This document shows positions 47,142-56,008 of a stretch of 64,000 bases of DNA, one piece after another. Location: assembly GCF_000981895.1 (NCBI RefSeq), contig NZ_LATD01000030.1:1-64000 (forward strand), written 5' to 3'. Every line of letters begins with the position of its first letter. The first letter of the stretch is position 1. The position numbers and the translations under genes were made by a program. Below the pieces are notes generated by a model. The model saw only the letters and a program-made list of their open reading frames with translations, was not told the DNA's origin and did no database searches. The stretch is from Streptomyces odonnellii (GTDB taxonomy: Bacteria; Actinomycetota; Actinomycetes; Streptomycetales; Streptomycetaceae).

Positions 47142-48149
47142 ATGACCGACACCGCTTCTGCTGCTTCCGCACGTCCTGCCCGTACCACCGGCGCCGTCGC
47201 CGCCGGGCTCGCCACCCTCGCCGGGGACGGCACCGTCCTGGACACCTGGTTCCCCGCTCCCGCGCTCGCCGCGGAGCCCGGACCGGCCGGCACCGAGCGG
47301 CTCACCGCCGAGCGCGCCGTGGAGCTGCTCGGGGCGGGCGCGGCCAGGGCCGTCGGGCCCGACGCGCGCCGCGGGGTCGAGGTCGTCGCCGTCCGTACGG
47401 TCATCACGTCGCTCGACGACAAGCCGCTGGACGCGCACGACGCGTATCTGCGCCTGCATCTGCTCAGCCACCGTCTGGTCCTGCCGCACGGCCAGAACCT
47501 CGACGGACTCTTCGGGCTGCTCGCCAATGTCGCCTGGACCTCTCTCGGCCCGGTCGCCGTCGACACGCTGGAGACGGTACGGCTCAACGCGCGCGCCGAG
47601 GGCCTGCACCTCCAGGTGACCTCGGTCGACAAGTTCCCGCGGATGACCGACTACGTGGCGCCCAAGGGTGTCCGGATCGCCGACGCCGACCGGGTACGCC
47701 TCGGCGCGCATCTCGCCGAGGGCACGACCGTGATGCACGAGGGCTTCGTCAACTTCAACGCGGGCACCCTCGGCACCTCCATGGTCGAGGGCAGGATCTC
47801 CGCGGGCGTCGTCATCGGCGACGGCTCCGACATCGGCGGCGGCGCGTCCACCATGGGCACGCTCTCCGGCGGCGGCAAGGAGCGCATCGTGATCGGCGAG
47901 CGCTGCCTGATCGGCGCGGAGGCGGGCGTCGGGATCGCGCTGGGCGACGAGTGCGTGGTCGAGGCGGGGCTGTATGTCACGGCCGGTACGCGGGTCACCC
48001 TGCCGGACGGTCAGGTCGTCAAGGCCCGTGAGCTGTCAGGCGCGAGCAACATCCTCTTCCGCCGCAACTCGGTCACCGGCACCGTCGAGGCCCGTCCGAA
48101 CAACGCGGTCTGGGGCGGCCTCAACGATGTGCTCCACAGCCACAACTGA
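47142..48149 (+). CDS. dapD: Tetrahydrodipicolinate N-succinyltransferase
   Basis: DapD, 335 residues, of the actinobacterial type. It succinylates tetrahydrodipicolinate in lysine/diaminopimelate synthesis. The C-terminal half is a left-handed beta helix of hexapeptide repeats ([21 protein letters not shown] ... [26 protein letters not shown] in parts). [19 protein letters not shown] and the catalytic Glu/Gly blocks are conserved. TAAGTT (47130-47135) ends exactly 6 nt before the ATG: leaderless arrangement. The 230 bp before it are GC-rich with short CCCGGGTCCGCTG direct repeats, and I see no gene there. It converges with dapA. Confidence 0.94.
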   Translation: MTDTASAASARPARTTGAVAAGLATLAGDGTVLDTWFPAPALAAEPGPAGTERLTAERAVELLGAGAARAVGPDARRGVEVVAVRTVITSLDDKPLDAHDAYLRLHLLSHRLVLPHGQNLDGLFGLLANVAWTSLGPVAVDTLETVRLNARAEGLHLQVTSVDKFPRMTDYVAPKGVRIADADRVRLGAHLAEGTTVMHEGFVNFNAGTLGTSMVEGRISAGVVIGDGSDIGGGASTMGTLSGGGKERIVIGERCLIGAEAGVGIALGDECVVEAGLYVTAGTRVTLPDGQVVKARELSGASNILFRRNSVTGTVEARPNNAVWGGLNDVLHSHN

Positions 48150-48184
48150 GCGCTCCGACCGAGCATTCGGGGGACACTCAGGGC

Positions 48185-48215
48185 CTGGTGCCCTTCAGGG
48201 GCTCTGGTGCCTTCA
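48185..48215. repeat. Tandem duplication between converging dapD and dapA
   Basis: CTGGTGCCCTTCA (48185-48197) recurs as CTGGTGCCTTCA (48204-48215), a period of 19 bp. The second copy ends in the dapA stop codon. Confidence 0.6.
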
Positions 48216-49127
48216 ACGGCTTGAAGCGGCCAGGAGTTCCCCGTACGCCTTCAGCAGCCCGTCGGCCGTCTCCCGGCCGGCGGGCCGCAGCGGTTCACGG
48301 ACCGGTCCGGCGGGCAGGCCGAGCGTGCCGAGCAGTGCCTTCGCGGTGACCGTGCCCGGCAGGCCGGCCGCCATCATCGCCGTGACCAGCGGAAGTGTGA
48401 GCTGGTTGAGGCGCCTGGACTCGGCGAGCGCCCCGGAGTCGTACGCGTCGAGGACCGCGCGCAGTTGACGGGGCGCGGCATTGGCGACCGTACTGACGAA
48501 TCCGGCGCCGCCGATCGCGTACAGCGGGAGGTTGAGCTCCTCGGAGCCCGCGTAGTACGCCAGTGAGGTGCGGGCGATCACCGTGGAGCTGCCGAGCAGG
48601 TCGTACGCGCAGTCCTTCACGGCGACGACGCGCGGGTGCCCGGCGAGACGGAGCATGGTCTCGGGCTCGATGCGGACGCCGGTGCGCGCCGGGATGTCGT
48701 ACAGCATCAGCGGGATCCCGGCGGCGTCCGCGACGCGCAGGAAGTGTGCCTCGATGTCCTGCTGGGGCGGGCGGCTGTAGTACGGCGTCACCACCAGGAG
48801 GCCGTCGGCGCCTGCCTGTTCGGCCGCGTGTGCCAGGGCGATCGTGTGCCCGGTGTCGGCACTGCCGACGCCCGCGACGACATGGGCCCGGTCGCCGACC
48901 TCCTCCCGGACGGCCCGTACCAGCGCGGTCTTCTCCTCGTCCGTGGTGGTGGGGGACTCGCCGGTGGTCCCGTTCAGGACCAGCCCGTCGCAGCCCTCGG
49001 CCACCAGATGGCCGGCGAGTTCGCGGGCGCCGTCCAGATCCAGCTCTCCGGTGGCGGTGAAGGGCGTGACCATCGCGCAGAGGGCGCGGCCGAAGGGGCG
49101 TGGTGCGCCGTTACGGGGAGTGCTCAT
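48213..49127 (-). CDS. dapA: 4-hydroxy-tetrahydrodipicolinate synthase
   Basis: DapA, 304 residues, a class I aldolase-fold enzyme that condenses pyruvate with aspartate semialdehyde. Schiff-base Lys171 (VVAVKDCAYDLL), Tyr143 (MLYDIPARTG), the Thr-Thr pair in NGTTGES (54-55) and the Tyr pair VVTPYYSRPPQQDIEAHF. A lysine inhibitor site seems intact but was not analysed. It lies beside dapD, giving two steps of the same pathway, though in convergent orientation. Confidence 0.94.
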   Translation of the reverse strand: MSTPRNGAPRPFGRALCAMVTPFTATGELDLDGARELAGHLVAEGCDGLVLNGTTGESPTTTDEEKTALVRAVREEVGDRAHVVAGVGSADTGHTIALAHAAEQAGADGLLVVTPYYSRPPQQDIEAHFLRVADAAGIPLMLYDIPARTGVRIEPETMLRLAGHPRVVAVKDCAYDLLGSSTVIARTSLAYYAGSEELNLPLYAIGGAGFVSTVANAAPRQLRAVLDAYDSGALAESRRLNQLTLPLVTAMMAAGLPGTVTAKALLGTLGLPAGPVREPLRPAGRETADGLLKAYGELLAASSR

Positions 49128-49272
49128 ACGGGCAGTGTCCGTCCAGCGGACTGTGAAGGTCTACTTAGTTCTGCTTTGAGTGGGAGTGAAGCAGAGCTGA
49201 ATGCGGGGGACGGCCGGGCGTCTGGCATGATCGGCGGCGGCGTGCAAACGGCGCCGGACGGGGGAGGTTCGT

Positions 49273-49947
49273 GTGGCCGGTTCGGCTCGTATGGAATGGG
49301 TACGCGGTCCCGTCGGTGCGGCGGTGGCCGCGCTGGCGGTGATGGCGGGGGCGGCCGGCTGCGCCGACATCCGCAACGAGATCGACGCCGAGCGGGGCGT
49401 GCGCCCGGGGGCGCTGTCCTCACCGGCTCCGACCCCCTCGTACAGCGCTTCCTCCACCCCGACTCCCGAATTTGAGGGCGGCCCCGCGCCCTGGGCCGAC
49501 CAGGGTCCCGGGCCCTGTCTCGCTTCCGGAGTCTCCGTCAGCCACGGTCCTGTGAACGCCGCCCTGGGCGAGCGCGCCGTGGACATCACGCTGACGAACT
49601 GCGGAAACAAGCCATACCGCGTCCACGGCTATCCGGAGATCGGCGCCCTGGACGGGTCGCGCGAGCCGCTCGCGATGAAGGTGATCCACGGCGGTGCGTA
49701 CACCGACGCGTCGCGGGTCGAGGCCCCGGGGGAACTGACGCTGGCGCCCGGCGAGTCGGCGCTGTCGGTCCTGCACTGGGACAGCCGGATCACCGGCACC
49801 GTGACCCCTCCCGAGGGCGCGTATGTGGTGGTCGCGGCGACGAAGGGCGCGGAGCGGAGCACGCTGCCCATGCCGCTCGACGTCGGCACGTCGGGCGAAC
49901 TGGATGTGACGGCCTGGGCCCCCGGACCCGCCGCGGAGCCGTCCTGA
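49273..49947 (+). CDS. DUF4232 lipoprotein
   Basis: A 224-residue exported lipoprotein. The signal peptide (about residues 7-29) ends in a lipobox AGAAGC with Cys about 30, then a Ser/Pro/Thr linker, then a DUF4232 immunoglobulin-like domain (VSVSHGPVNAALGERAVDITLTNCGNKPYRVHGYPEIGALDG in parts) with a Cys pair (PCLAS, TNCGN) that probably forms a disulfide. DUF4232 proteins are common and uncharacterised in Streptomyces. GGGGAGG lies before the GTG. Confidence 0.85.
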   Translation: MAGSARMEWVRGPVGAAVAALAVMAGAAGCADIRNEIDAERGVRPGALSSPAPTPSYSASSTPTPEFEGGPAPWADQGPGPCLASGVSVSHGPVNAALGERAVDITLTNCGNKPYRVHGYPEIGALDGSREPLAMKVIHGGAYTDASRVEAPGELTLAPGESALSVLHWDSRITGTVTPPEGAYVVVAATKGAERSTLPMPLDVGTSGELDVTAWAPGPAAEPS

Positions 49948-50055
49948 GTGGTCGGACTCTGCCATCGGCAGTAGTCCGCCCTCCGTCATTCGGCGCGCGT
50001 ATATCGGCATCGAACAGTGATCGGCCGCCCGTTCGGAATGCGGCAGGATGCTCCC

Positions 50056-50235
50056 ATGATGCGTACTCTGCGCCGACCACTGGCACGGCTCTTACCGCCG
50101 CAGGGCCCTGCCCTCGCGGCCGCGGGCCGCAGGACCGGGAAGGCGTACCCGGGGATCCCGGCTGAGCGGGGCGATCTGCCTCCGGTGGGCGACGGGGCCC
50201 ACGACATCAGCGTGCCGGTAGGGGCTTCGGGGTAA
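50056..50235 (+). CDS. Possible small protein with a TTA codon
   Basis: A 59-codon frame starting ATGATG with a weak AGGA 8 nt upstream. The first 15 residues are basic (MMRTLRRPLARLLPP) and the rest reads AYPGIPAERGDLPPVGDGAHDISVPVGASG. Codon 13 is TTA, the rare leucine codon read by bldA tRNA in Streptomyces. Third-position GC is low at first and then normal. The fact that it continues without stop and ends before the next gene's leader is compatible with a real gene, but I cannot name a family. Low confidence. Confidence 0.35.
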   Translation: MMRTLRRPLARLLPPQGPALAAAGRRTGKAYPGIPAERGDLPPVGDGAHDISVPVGASG

Positions 50236-50285
50236 CAGGGGCCGGACTGTCAGTGGGTGCGGGTCCAACGGAGGACATGGAGGGC

Positions 50286-50915
50286 ATGAAGAGCATGGAG
50301 AACGAAAACGCCCACCGGGGCGAATCAGGCGCGCCGGATCCGGGCGCGGGCGGCATGAGCGCGGGCGACCGGAGCGAACTCGACGTGCTGCGCGCGGCGT
50401 TCCCGCCGGAGCACTGCCTGCCGCCGCTGGGGTGGGACGCGGTGCGCGCCTTCGAACGCGAGCAGGGGGTCGTGCTGCCCGAGCCGTACCGCACGCTGGT
50501 CGCCGAGATCTGCGACGGGTGCAGCGAGGGGCCGGCCGATGTGGACGGGCTGATACCCGTGGCGGCGCTGCCCGCCGACTGGGGCTGCGCAGAGCAGCAG
50601 CGGGTGCTCTCGGAACCCTTCCCGCTCACCAGGGCCTGGGTCTGGGAGGACGACCCGCGGCCGTACGAGGAGATCGAGCCGCTCATCGACGAGGTCTCCA
50701 ACCACGGGAGCGTGGTGCTGGGCACGGACGGCTGCGGCATGTACTGGCATCTCGTCGTGACCGGACCGCAGCGGGGGCGGATCTGGAACATCAGCGATGT
50801 GGGGGCGGCGCCGTTCGGGGCGGCATTCGGACATCCCGCCGCGGGGGACGGGTTCACGAGCTGGGTGGCGCACTGGGCCACGACCAGGCGGCCATGGTTC
50901 GACGTCGTGGTCTGA
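50286..50915 (+). CDS. SMI1/KNR4 (SUKH) family protein
   Basis: A 209-residue protein with a SMI1/KNR4 domain: LGWDAVRAFEREQGVVLPEPYRTLVAEICDG, VAALPADWG, GSVVLGTDGCGMYWHLVVTG, RGRIWNISDVGAAPF and the typical final tryptophans. The superfamily includes immunity proteins against polymorphic toxins, but single genes like this are common in Streptomyces and often have no toxin next to them; none is visible here. The ATG at 50286 is placed by GGAGG 11 nt upstream; earlier in-frame GTG 50253 and ATG 50277 are less well spaced. Confidence 0.85.
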   Translation: MKSMENENAHRGESGAPDPGAGGMSAGDRSELDVLRAAFPPEHCLPPLGWDAVRAFEREQGVVLPEPYRTLVAEICDGCSEGPADVDGLIPVAALPADWGCAEQQRVLSEPFPLTRAWVWEDDPRPYEEIEPLIDEVSNHGSVVLGTDGCGMYWHLVVTGPQRGRIWNISDVGAAPFGAAFGHPAAGDGFTSWVAHWATTRRPWFDVVV

Positions 50916-51055
50916 GGGTGCCGCGCTCCGGGACAGTGATCTCCGGGGCAGCGCTGGACAGCGATGGGGAGCGCTGGTTGACCTCAACCGCACTTCATCT
51001 TCGAGCATGGTGGTGAGGGCGCACCGCGGGGGTGCGCCATCGAGGAGGGATCACC

Positions 51056-51757
51056 ATGTCCGTGCGGTCCGGCGCCCTGCCCGAGATCACCCGTCCCGGA
51101 GTGGGCGTCGTCATGGTCAGCCGCTGGCGTCTCGGCAGCCCCGAGCGGCAGCGGGCGGCGGTCGAGGCGATCGGCCGCGCGTGGGGGAGCCGGGAGTGGC
51201 CGGACACCGGCCTCCTCTCGTACTCCGTCCTGACCGGCAACGACGGGGACACGCTGCTCCACTACTCGCAGTGGAGCGGAGCCGACGCGTACGCGGAATT
51301 CGTCCGTACCCGTCGTGACGAGCGGAACGCGGAGATCGACGCGGCCGTGCCCGGTATCGAGCGCGTCGGGCTGCGCCCGTACGAGCTGTACCGGGCGGAC
51401 CGCGCCGAGGACGAGAGCCGGGTGCCCGGCTGTGTGGTGATCGTCGAGGTGGAGTTCGAAGGGCCAGATGCCGGGCGGCAGAAGGGCTGGGTCGACGCCG
51501 TTTTCGCGGCCCTGGCGAGCGATCCGGCCCCGGCCCCCGGCGGGATCTCGGCGCACTTCCATGTCAGCACGGACGGCACCCGGGTCCTCAACTTCGCGCA
51601 GTGGGAGACCCAGCAGGCGCACATCGACGCGCTGGCGGCGCCGGGGGACGGGATCGGCTCGGCCACCGACGAGTGGCGGCGGGTACAGAATTACCCCGGC
51701 CTGGCGGTCAGCTCCGTGACGCGGTACACGCCCGCGCTGAGTCTGAGCGCCGGCTGA
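51056..51757 (+). CDS. Antibiotic-biosynthesis-monooxygenase-type (ABM) protein, two ABM domains
   Basis: A 233-residue protein made of two dimeric alpha+beta-barrel ABM-like halves (about 15-110 and 120-230). Markers: VVMVSRWRLGSPERQRAAVEAIG ... DTLLHYSQWSGADAYAEFVRT, and FHVSTDGTRVLNFAQWETQQAHIDAL. ABM proteins act as cofactor-free monooxygenases, heme-degrading enzymes or stress proteins; no active-site motif settles which. GAGGAGGG lies before the ATG. A long hairpin follows the gene. Confidence 0.82.
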   Translation: MSVRSGALPEITRPGVGVVMVSRWRLGSPERQRAAVEAIGRAWGSREWPDTGLLSYSVLTGNDGDTLLHYSQWSGADAYAEFVRTRRDERNAEIDAAVPGIERVGLRPYELYRADRAEDESRVPGCVVIVEVEFEGPDAGRQKGWVDAVFAALASDPAPAPGGISAHFHVSTDGTRVLNFAQWETQQAHIDALAAPGDGIGSATDEWRRVQNYPGLAVSSVTRYTPALSLSAG

Positions 51758-51759
51758 GA

Positions 51760-51800
51760 GCGGCGGCCCGGCCGTATGTGGGGTACGGCCGGACCGCCGC
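51760..51800 (+). terminator. Hairpin terminator after the ABM gene
   Basis: A 17-bp stem with one mismatch (51760-51776 with 51784-51800) and a 7-nt loop, directly after the stop. The rest of the 278-bp gap holds TACGCT at 51988-51993 as a possible -10 for the next gene. Confidence 0.85.
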
Positions 51801-52035
51801 GGTCCCCTGGGCGGTCCGGGGGTGCCAGAAAGCCCCTCGGCCCGGCTCTCGGGCAACTCGGGGAAGTGGCGTACACAGGTGGTTCTACGCGCGTAATCTC
51901 CTTGCTGGGCAAGCCAGTTGTCAAGGGCGCCCGGCCCCGGACCCCCTGTCGGGTACATGAACCGGGTGGGATGGGTCCAAATGCGTCTACGCTGGGGGCC
52001 GCCGTGAATCCGCATGCTGCGAGGAGACCCACCAG

Positions 52036-53544
52036 ATGACCGGAGACCGCCCCACCGTCCCACCGGTACGACTTCCCTCGGACGCGGAACTGGCGCGGGA
52101 GGCGCTCTCCGCGCCCCTGCTCGCCCGCGCGGTGCGCCTCGCCCGCTGGGCCGGACCCGGGACGCGTGTGGGGGCGGGAGGCGAACTGGTCGATGAACAG
52201 CTTCCCGAGGCGGCTGAGGTGCTCGGCCTGTCCGAGGCGGAGGGCGAGGCGTACGCGAGCGAGGCGTGGCGGGTCGCGGTCGACACGGGTCTGGTGGCGG
52301 TCGAGGACGGTGACGACAGAGACGACGGCGAGGGCGGCGCGCCGGACGAGGGCGAGGACGACACCACCGCGGCGCGGGTCACCGCGGGCGATCAGCTCGG
52401 GCTGATCGCCTCCGGCTCCCCGCAGGACGTCCTCTCGCTCTGGCTGGACGCCCTGGACGTCGTGTTCGCGGACGCGACCGCGCCCGTCCTGGACGATCTG
52501 GCGGCGGCGATCGGCGAGGACGGCGAGATCGACTTCGAGTCGCTCGACTGGGACCCGGAGTCGGAGGCGGAGTTCCTGGAGGGCGTGCTCGGCAACCTCT
52601 ATCTGCTCACCGTCGCGGACGGCGGGGGCATCGGGGCCGTGGGCGGCGCGTCCGGTCCCGGGCCGGTGCCGCTGCCGGTGCTCGCCGCGTCGATGATCGT
52701 CCCCGACGACATGGGCGAGCCCACCGACGACATCCTGGAGCAGGTCTCCGAGGCGATGATGCGGCTGGACGACCAGTTCCGGCTGCTGGAGCCGGTCGGG
52801 CTCGTCTCGTACGTACCGGTGGACGAGGCCCTGATGGAGGAGGACGCGGGGGGCGCGGACGCGTCGCTGCCGGTTGACGACGAGGACGTCGCCCGGTATG
52901 GGATGGTCCGGCTGACGCAGCTCGGGCTGTACGGGATCAGGTCCCGGATGCTGGAGGCGGGCGTCGACGCGCCCGCGGTCGGCGATCTCGCGGACAAGGA
53001 CGCGCATGCGCTGCTGGACGGGGTCGCACGGTTCCCCGAGCTGTCCGCGCGCGCGGAGACGGAACAGTGGCTGGCCCGGCGCGCGCCGGCCGAGGCGGCG
53101 GAGGAACTGCTGGCCGCCGCGCGCGGCACCGACCCCGGCGCGCCGCTGCGCCGCCTGCACTGCCAGCAGGCGCTCTCCCTGGTCGGCGCGGAAGCGGAAC
53201 CTGCGGTACGGGGCGTGCTCGCCGACGCGGAACTGGGCGGCCTGGCGCGGGTCTGGCTCGCGGAACTGGGCGCGCGGGACGTGCCGCCGCCGCCGGAATC
53301 GATGATCTTCTGGCTCGCCATCGACACGATCGCCGCGCAGCTCGACGCGGAGGGTGAACCGGAAGAGCTCCAGGAACTGGTCGAGGGGCTCGTGGGCCGC
53401 CACAGCGGCTTCTTCGACGCGGCGTGGCGGGTGGAGCATCCGGCGACGGCGGAGGTGCTGGAGGCGATGGGGAGGCTGCACCGGGACCGGGCGGTGTCGA
53501 AGGACGCGCGGAAGGCGGCGTTCAAGGCGAGGTCGCGGGCGTAG
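52036..53544 (+). CDS. Conserved Streptomyces protein of unknown function, acidic
   Basis: A 502-residue, strongly acidic cytosolic protein (long runs of Asp/Glu, e.g. DDDGEGGAPDEGEDD near residues 95-115). No signal, membrane helix or catalytic motif is visible. Alpha-helical in appearance, with a HEAT-like C-terminal half (EAAEELLAAARGTDPGAPLRRLHCQQALSLVG and LVEGLVGRHSGFFDAAWRVEHPATAEVLEAMGRLH in parts). The family is unrecognised; proteins of similar layout occur widely in the genus. GAGGAG lies before the ATG. The gene ends next to a hairpin and two REP-like repeats. Confidence 0.75.
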   Translation: MTGDRPTVPPVRLPSDAELAREALSAPLLARAVRLARWAGPGTRVGAGGELVDEQLPEAAEVLGLSEAEGEAYASEAWRVAVDTGLVAVEDGDDRDDGEGGAPDEGEDDTTAARVTAGDQLGLIASGSPQDVLSLWLDALDVVFADATAPVLDDLAAAIGEDGEIDFESLDWDPESEAEFLEGVLGNLYLLTVADGGGIGAVGGASGPGPVPLPVLAASMIVPDDMGEPTDDILEQVSEAMMRLDDQFRLLEPVGLVSYVPVDEALMEEDAGGADASLPVDDEDVARYGMVRLTQLGLYGIRSRMLEAGVDAPAVGDLADKDAHALLDGVARFPELSARAETEQWLARRAPAEAAEELLAAARGTDPGAPLRRLHCQQALSLVGAEAEPAVRGVLADAELGGLARVWLAELGARDVPPPPESMIFWLAIDTIAAQLDAEGEPEELQELVEGLVGRHSGFFDAAWRVEHPATAEVLEAMGRLHRDRAVSKDARKAAFKARSRA

Positions 53545-53550
53545 CGGTGG

Positions 53551-53578
53551 CGGCTCGCCGGGCCCGCCCGGCGAGCCG
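53551..53578 (+). terminator. Hairpin terminator
   Basis: A perfect 13-bp arm pair (53551-53563 with 53566-53578) with a 2-nt centre, so in practice an 11-12-bp stem with a tight loop, 6 bp after the previous stop codon. Confidence 0.75.
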
Positions 53579-53581
53579 GTT

Positions 53582-53663
53582 CGTCCTCAATCGCCGGACG
53601 GGCTTGTTCTTCGCGCACCCGGCGCCGGGGCGGGCGGTTCCGTCCTCAAACGCCGGACGGGCT
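53582..53663. repeat. Two REP-like copies of a common Streptomyces intergenic repeat
   Basis: CGTCCTCAAxCGCCGGACGG occurs at 53582-53604 and 53641-53663, 59 bp apart. Each contains a short inverted repeat CCGTCC/GGACGG type. I recall the same element (CCTCAAACGCCGGACGGGCT) at many places in Streptomyces genomes. Confidence 0.75.
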
Positions 53664-53714
53664 GGATTCCGCGGCCCGCGAGCGAGTCGGCAGCCGGCGT
53701 CGGGGTGCGCTTGC

Positions 53715-54479
53715 TTACCGCAGGTATGACGCTCCGTTGAGGTCAAGTGTGGTGCCCGCTGCCCATTCCGCCTGCGGTGATGCCAGCCATCGCACCGCCT
53801 CCGCCACCTCCTCCGCCGTGGCGACCCGGCCGAACGGGCTCTGGGCGCGGATCGATTCGCCCTCCTGGCCCGTCAGGCGGTGGGCCACGCGTTCCGTTTC
53901 GAAGAAGCCCGGGGCCACGGACGCGACGCCGATGCCGTACGGGGCCAGGGAGACCGCCAGGGACTGGGCCAGTGCGTGGACGGCCGCCTTGGTCGCGCCG
54001 TACGCCGGGTAGTCCGGTTCGCCGCGGAACGCGCCGCGTGAGCCGATGTTGATGATCCGCCCGCCCGTGCCCCGGTCGATCATCGAGCGGGCGGCGCGAT
54101 GACTGAGCAGGGCCGTGGCCAGGACGTTGACGGAGAGGTGGCGCTGCCAGGCCGTGGTCCACTCCTCGTACGAGGTCGACGGCAGCGGATGCGGCTCGTT
54201 CACCGCCGCGTTGTTGACCAGGATGTCTATCCCGCCGAGCGCCCCCTCCGCCTCGTCCATGATCCGGGCCGCCTCCGCCGGGTCGGACAGGTCGCCGCCG
54301 GTCAGCGTATGACCCGTACCGGACAGGGAGTCCAGCGTGGTGCGGGCGTCGTCGGCGCGCGTCGCGTAGTGGACGGCGACCCGGTCGCCGTTCGCGGCGA
54401 AGACCCCCGCGACCGCGCGGCCAAGACCGCGGGACGCGCCGCTGACGAGGACACGACGACCGGTGGTTGGCAGGTTCAT
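53715..54479 (-). CDS. SDR family oxidoreductase
   Basis: A 254-residue classical short-chain dehydrogenase. Cofactor motif VSGASRGLGRA (Gly-x3-Gly-x-Gly), the Asn-Asn-Ala-Ala NNAAVNEPH, the catalytic Ser in INIGSRGAF, Tyr and Lys in YPAYGATKAAVH, and the C-terminal PGFFETERV. It resembles 3-oxoacyl-ACP reductase-like enzymes; the substrate is unknown. Divergent from the PhoX-type gene, with 103 bp between. Confidence 0.88.
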   Translation of the reverse strand: MNLPTTGRRVLVSGASRGLGRAVAGVFAANGDRVAVHYATRADDARTTLDSLSGTGHTLTGGDLSDPAEAARIMDEAEGALGGIDILVNNAAVNEPHPLPSTSYEEWTTAWQRHLSVNVLATALLSHRAARSMIDRGTGGRIINIGSRGAFRGEPDYPAYGATKAAVHALAQSLAVSLAPYGIGVASVAPGFFETERVAHRLTGQEGESIRAQSPFGRVATAEEVAEAVRWLASPQAEWAAGTTLDLNGASYLR

Positions 54480-54507
54480 GGAAGCTGGCCTCTCGATGTC
54501 GGCCGGT

Positions 54508-54529
54508 GTTCAACCGGCGTTTGTCCGTG
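54508..54529 (+). promoter_or_regulatory. Candidate PHO box (PhoP direct repeats)
   Basis: GTTCAACCGGC (54508-54518) and GTTTGTCCGTG (54519-54529) are adjacent 11-bp units resembling the PhoP unit GTTCACCnnnn, positioned about 55 bp before the PhoX-type gene. The second unit is weak. Confidence 0.35.
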
Positions 54530-54582
54530 GACGGAAGCGTCTGGAGCGTATCCCTCCGTCTTGTGCCCTCCAGGAGATCGCG

Positions 54583-56001
54583 ATGTCGCTGACCCGCAGG
54601 GAATTCACCGGAAGCACCGCACTCACCGGGGCGGGTTTCGCCCTGACCGGCGCCGCGGGCGCGCTCGCCACCGCGCCCGGCGCGCTCGCCGCGGAAGACG
54701 CCCCCGAGATCGCCGGCCGCCCGGAGCAGGAGCCCGGGTACGGACCGCTGCGCCCCGACCCGCACGGCATGCTCGCGCTGCCCGCCGGCTTCTCGTACCG
54801 GATCATCACGCACAGCGGTGTCACCAAGCTGGAGACCGGCGAGGACACCCCCTCCAACCACGACGGCACCGCCACCTTCGAGGGTTCGCGCGGCGTCACC
54901 CTGCTCGTCAACAACCATGAGCTGGACGGCCCGAGGGACGAGGTCGAGTACCCGGTGCCGCTCACCGAGGGTCTGGTCTACGACCCCGCCGCGCCCGGCG
55001 GCTGCACCATCGTCGAGACGCACCGCGACGGCCGCACCGCCGAGTGGGTCGGTATCTCCGGTACGGCCAACAACTGCGCCGGCGGGCGCACCCCCTGGGG
55101 CACCTGGCTCACCTGCGAGGAGAACTCCGACCGCGCGGGTCAGAACGGGATGACCAAGGACCACGGCTATGTTTTCGAGGTCGACCCGTACGACCGCCGT
55201 GCCAACCAGAACTCCAAGCCCATCAAGGCGTTCGGCCGCTACGACCACGAAGCCGTCGTCATCGATCCCCGTACCGGCTACGCGTATCTGACCGAGGACG
55301 CCGACGAGCCCAACGGCCTCTTCTTCCGCTGGGTCCCGCCGCACGGCTTCAAGCACGGCCGCGGCCAGCTCCGCCGGCTCGCCGACGACGCGGGTGTCCT
55401 CCAGGCGCCGCGCTGCTTCGACGCGGGCGGCCGCTTCGTCGACGACCTGTCGCGCGCCACCAAGATCGGTGTCGTGTACGGCGTGGACTGGGTGGACGTT
55501 CCGGACCGGGACGCCAGGACGGTCGACGTACGCCAGCAGTTCGAGGCCGAGGACGTCACCCGGGCCAGGAAGCTGGAGGGCATGTGGTGGGCGGACGGCG
55601 GCGCGTACATCGTCTCGTCGTACGCCCGTGACGAGAGCCCCGGCAGGCCGCACGACGGGCAGGTGTGGTTCTACCACCCCCGTCGCCGCACCCTGACGCT
55701 CAAGGTGCTGCTGGGCGTCAACACCGAGCCCGACAAGGACGGCGCCTTCGACGGCCCGGACAACATCACCGTCTCGCCGTACGGCGGTCTGGTCATCGCG
55801 GAGGACGGCGAGGGGGTCCAGCACCTCTTCGGCGCGACGGAGCGCGGTCGTACGTACCCCATCGCCCGAAACGACCTGAACGACAGCGAGTTCACGGGTG
55901 TGGTGTTCTCGCCCGACGGCCGCACGCTGTTCGCCAATATCCAGGAGCCGGGCATCATGCTCGCCATCACCGGCCCCTGGCGCCGCACGCCCCGGCACTG
56001 A
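54583..56001 (+). CDS. Secreted PhoX-family alkaline phosphatase-like protein (DUF839)
   Basis: A 472-residue protein with a twin-arginine signal (LTRREFTGSTALTGAGFALTG, residues about 3-37) and a beta-propeller of the PhoX/DUF839 family. Conserved parts: NHDGTATF, NNHELDGPR, GGTPWGTWLTCEE-like GGRTPWGTWLTCEE, FEVDPY, GRYDHEAVVIDP, EDADEPNGLFFRWVPP, MWWADGGAYIVSS and DGPDNITVSPYGGLVIAEDG. PhoX releases phosphate from monoesters using Ca2+ and Fe3+. AGGAGATCG precedes the ATG. A candidate PHO box lies upstream. Confidence 0.88.
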   Translation: MSLTRREFTGSTALTGAGFALTGAAGALATAPGALAAEDAPEIAGRPEQEPGYGPLRPDPHGMLALPAGFSYRIITHSGVTKLETGEDTPSNHDGTATFEGSRGVTLLVNNHELDGPRDEVEYPVPLTEGLVYDPAAPGGCTIVETHRDGRTAEWVGISGTANNCAGGRTPWGTWLTCEENSDRAGQNGMTKDHGYVFEVDPYDRRANQNSKPIKAFGRYDHEAVVIDPRTGYAYLTEDADEPNGLFFRWVPPHGFKHGRGQLRRLADDAGVLQAPRCFDAGGRFVDDLSRATKIGVVYGVDWVDVPDRDARTVDVRQQFEAEDVTRARKLEGMWWADGGAYIVSSYARDESPGRPHDGQVWFYHPRRRTLTLKVLLGVNTEPDKDGAFDGPDNITVSPYGGLVIAEDGEGVQHLFGATERGRTYPIARNDLNDSEFTGVVFSPDGRTLFANIQEPGIMLAITGPWRRTPRH

Positions 56002-56008
56002 CGCCTAG

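Noticed and set aside
50286..50915. Immunity gene of a toxin system (SUKH family)
   Set aside because: No toxin, secretion or RHS-type gene lies near it; solitary SMI1/KNR4 genes are common in Streptomyces.
51056..51757. Part of an antibiotic gene cluster because of the ABM fold
   Set aside because: The neighbours are unrelated single genes; no PKS, NRPS or tailoring genes are present.
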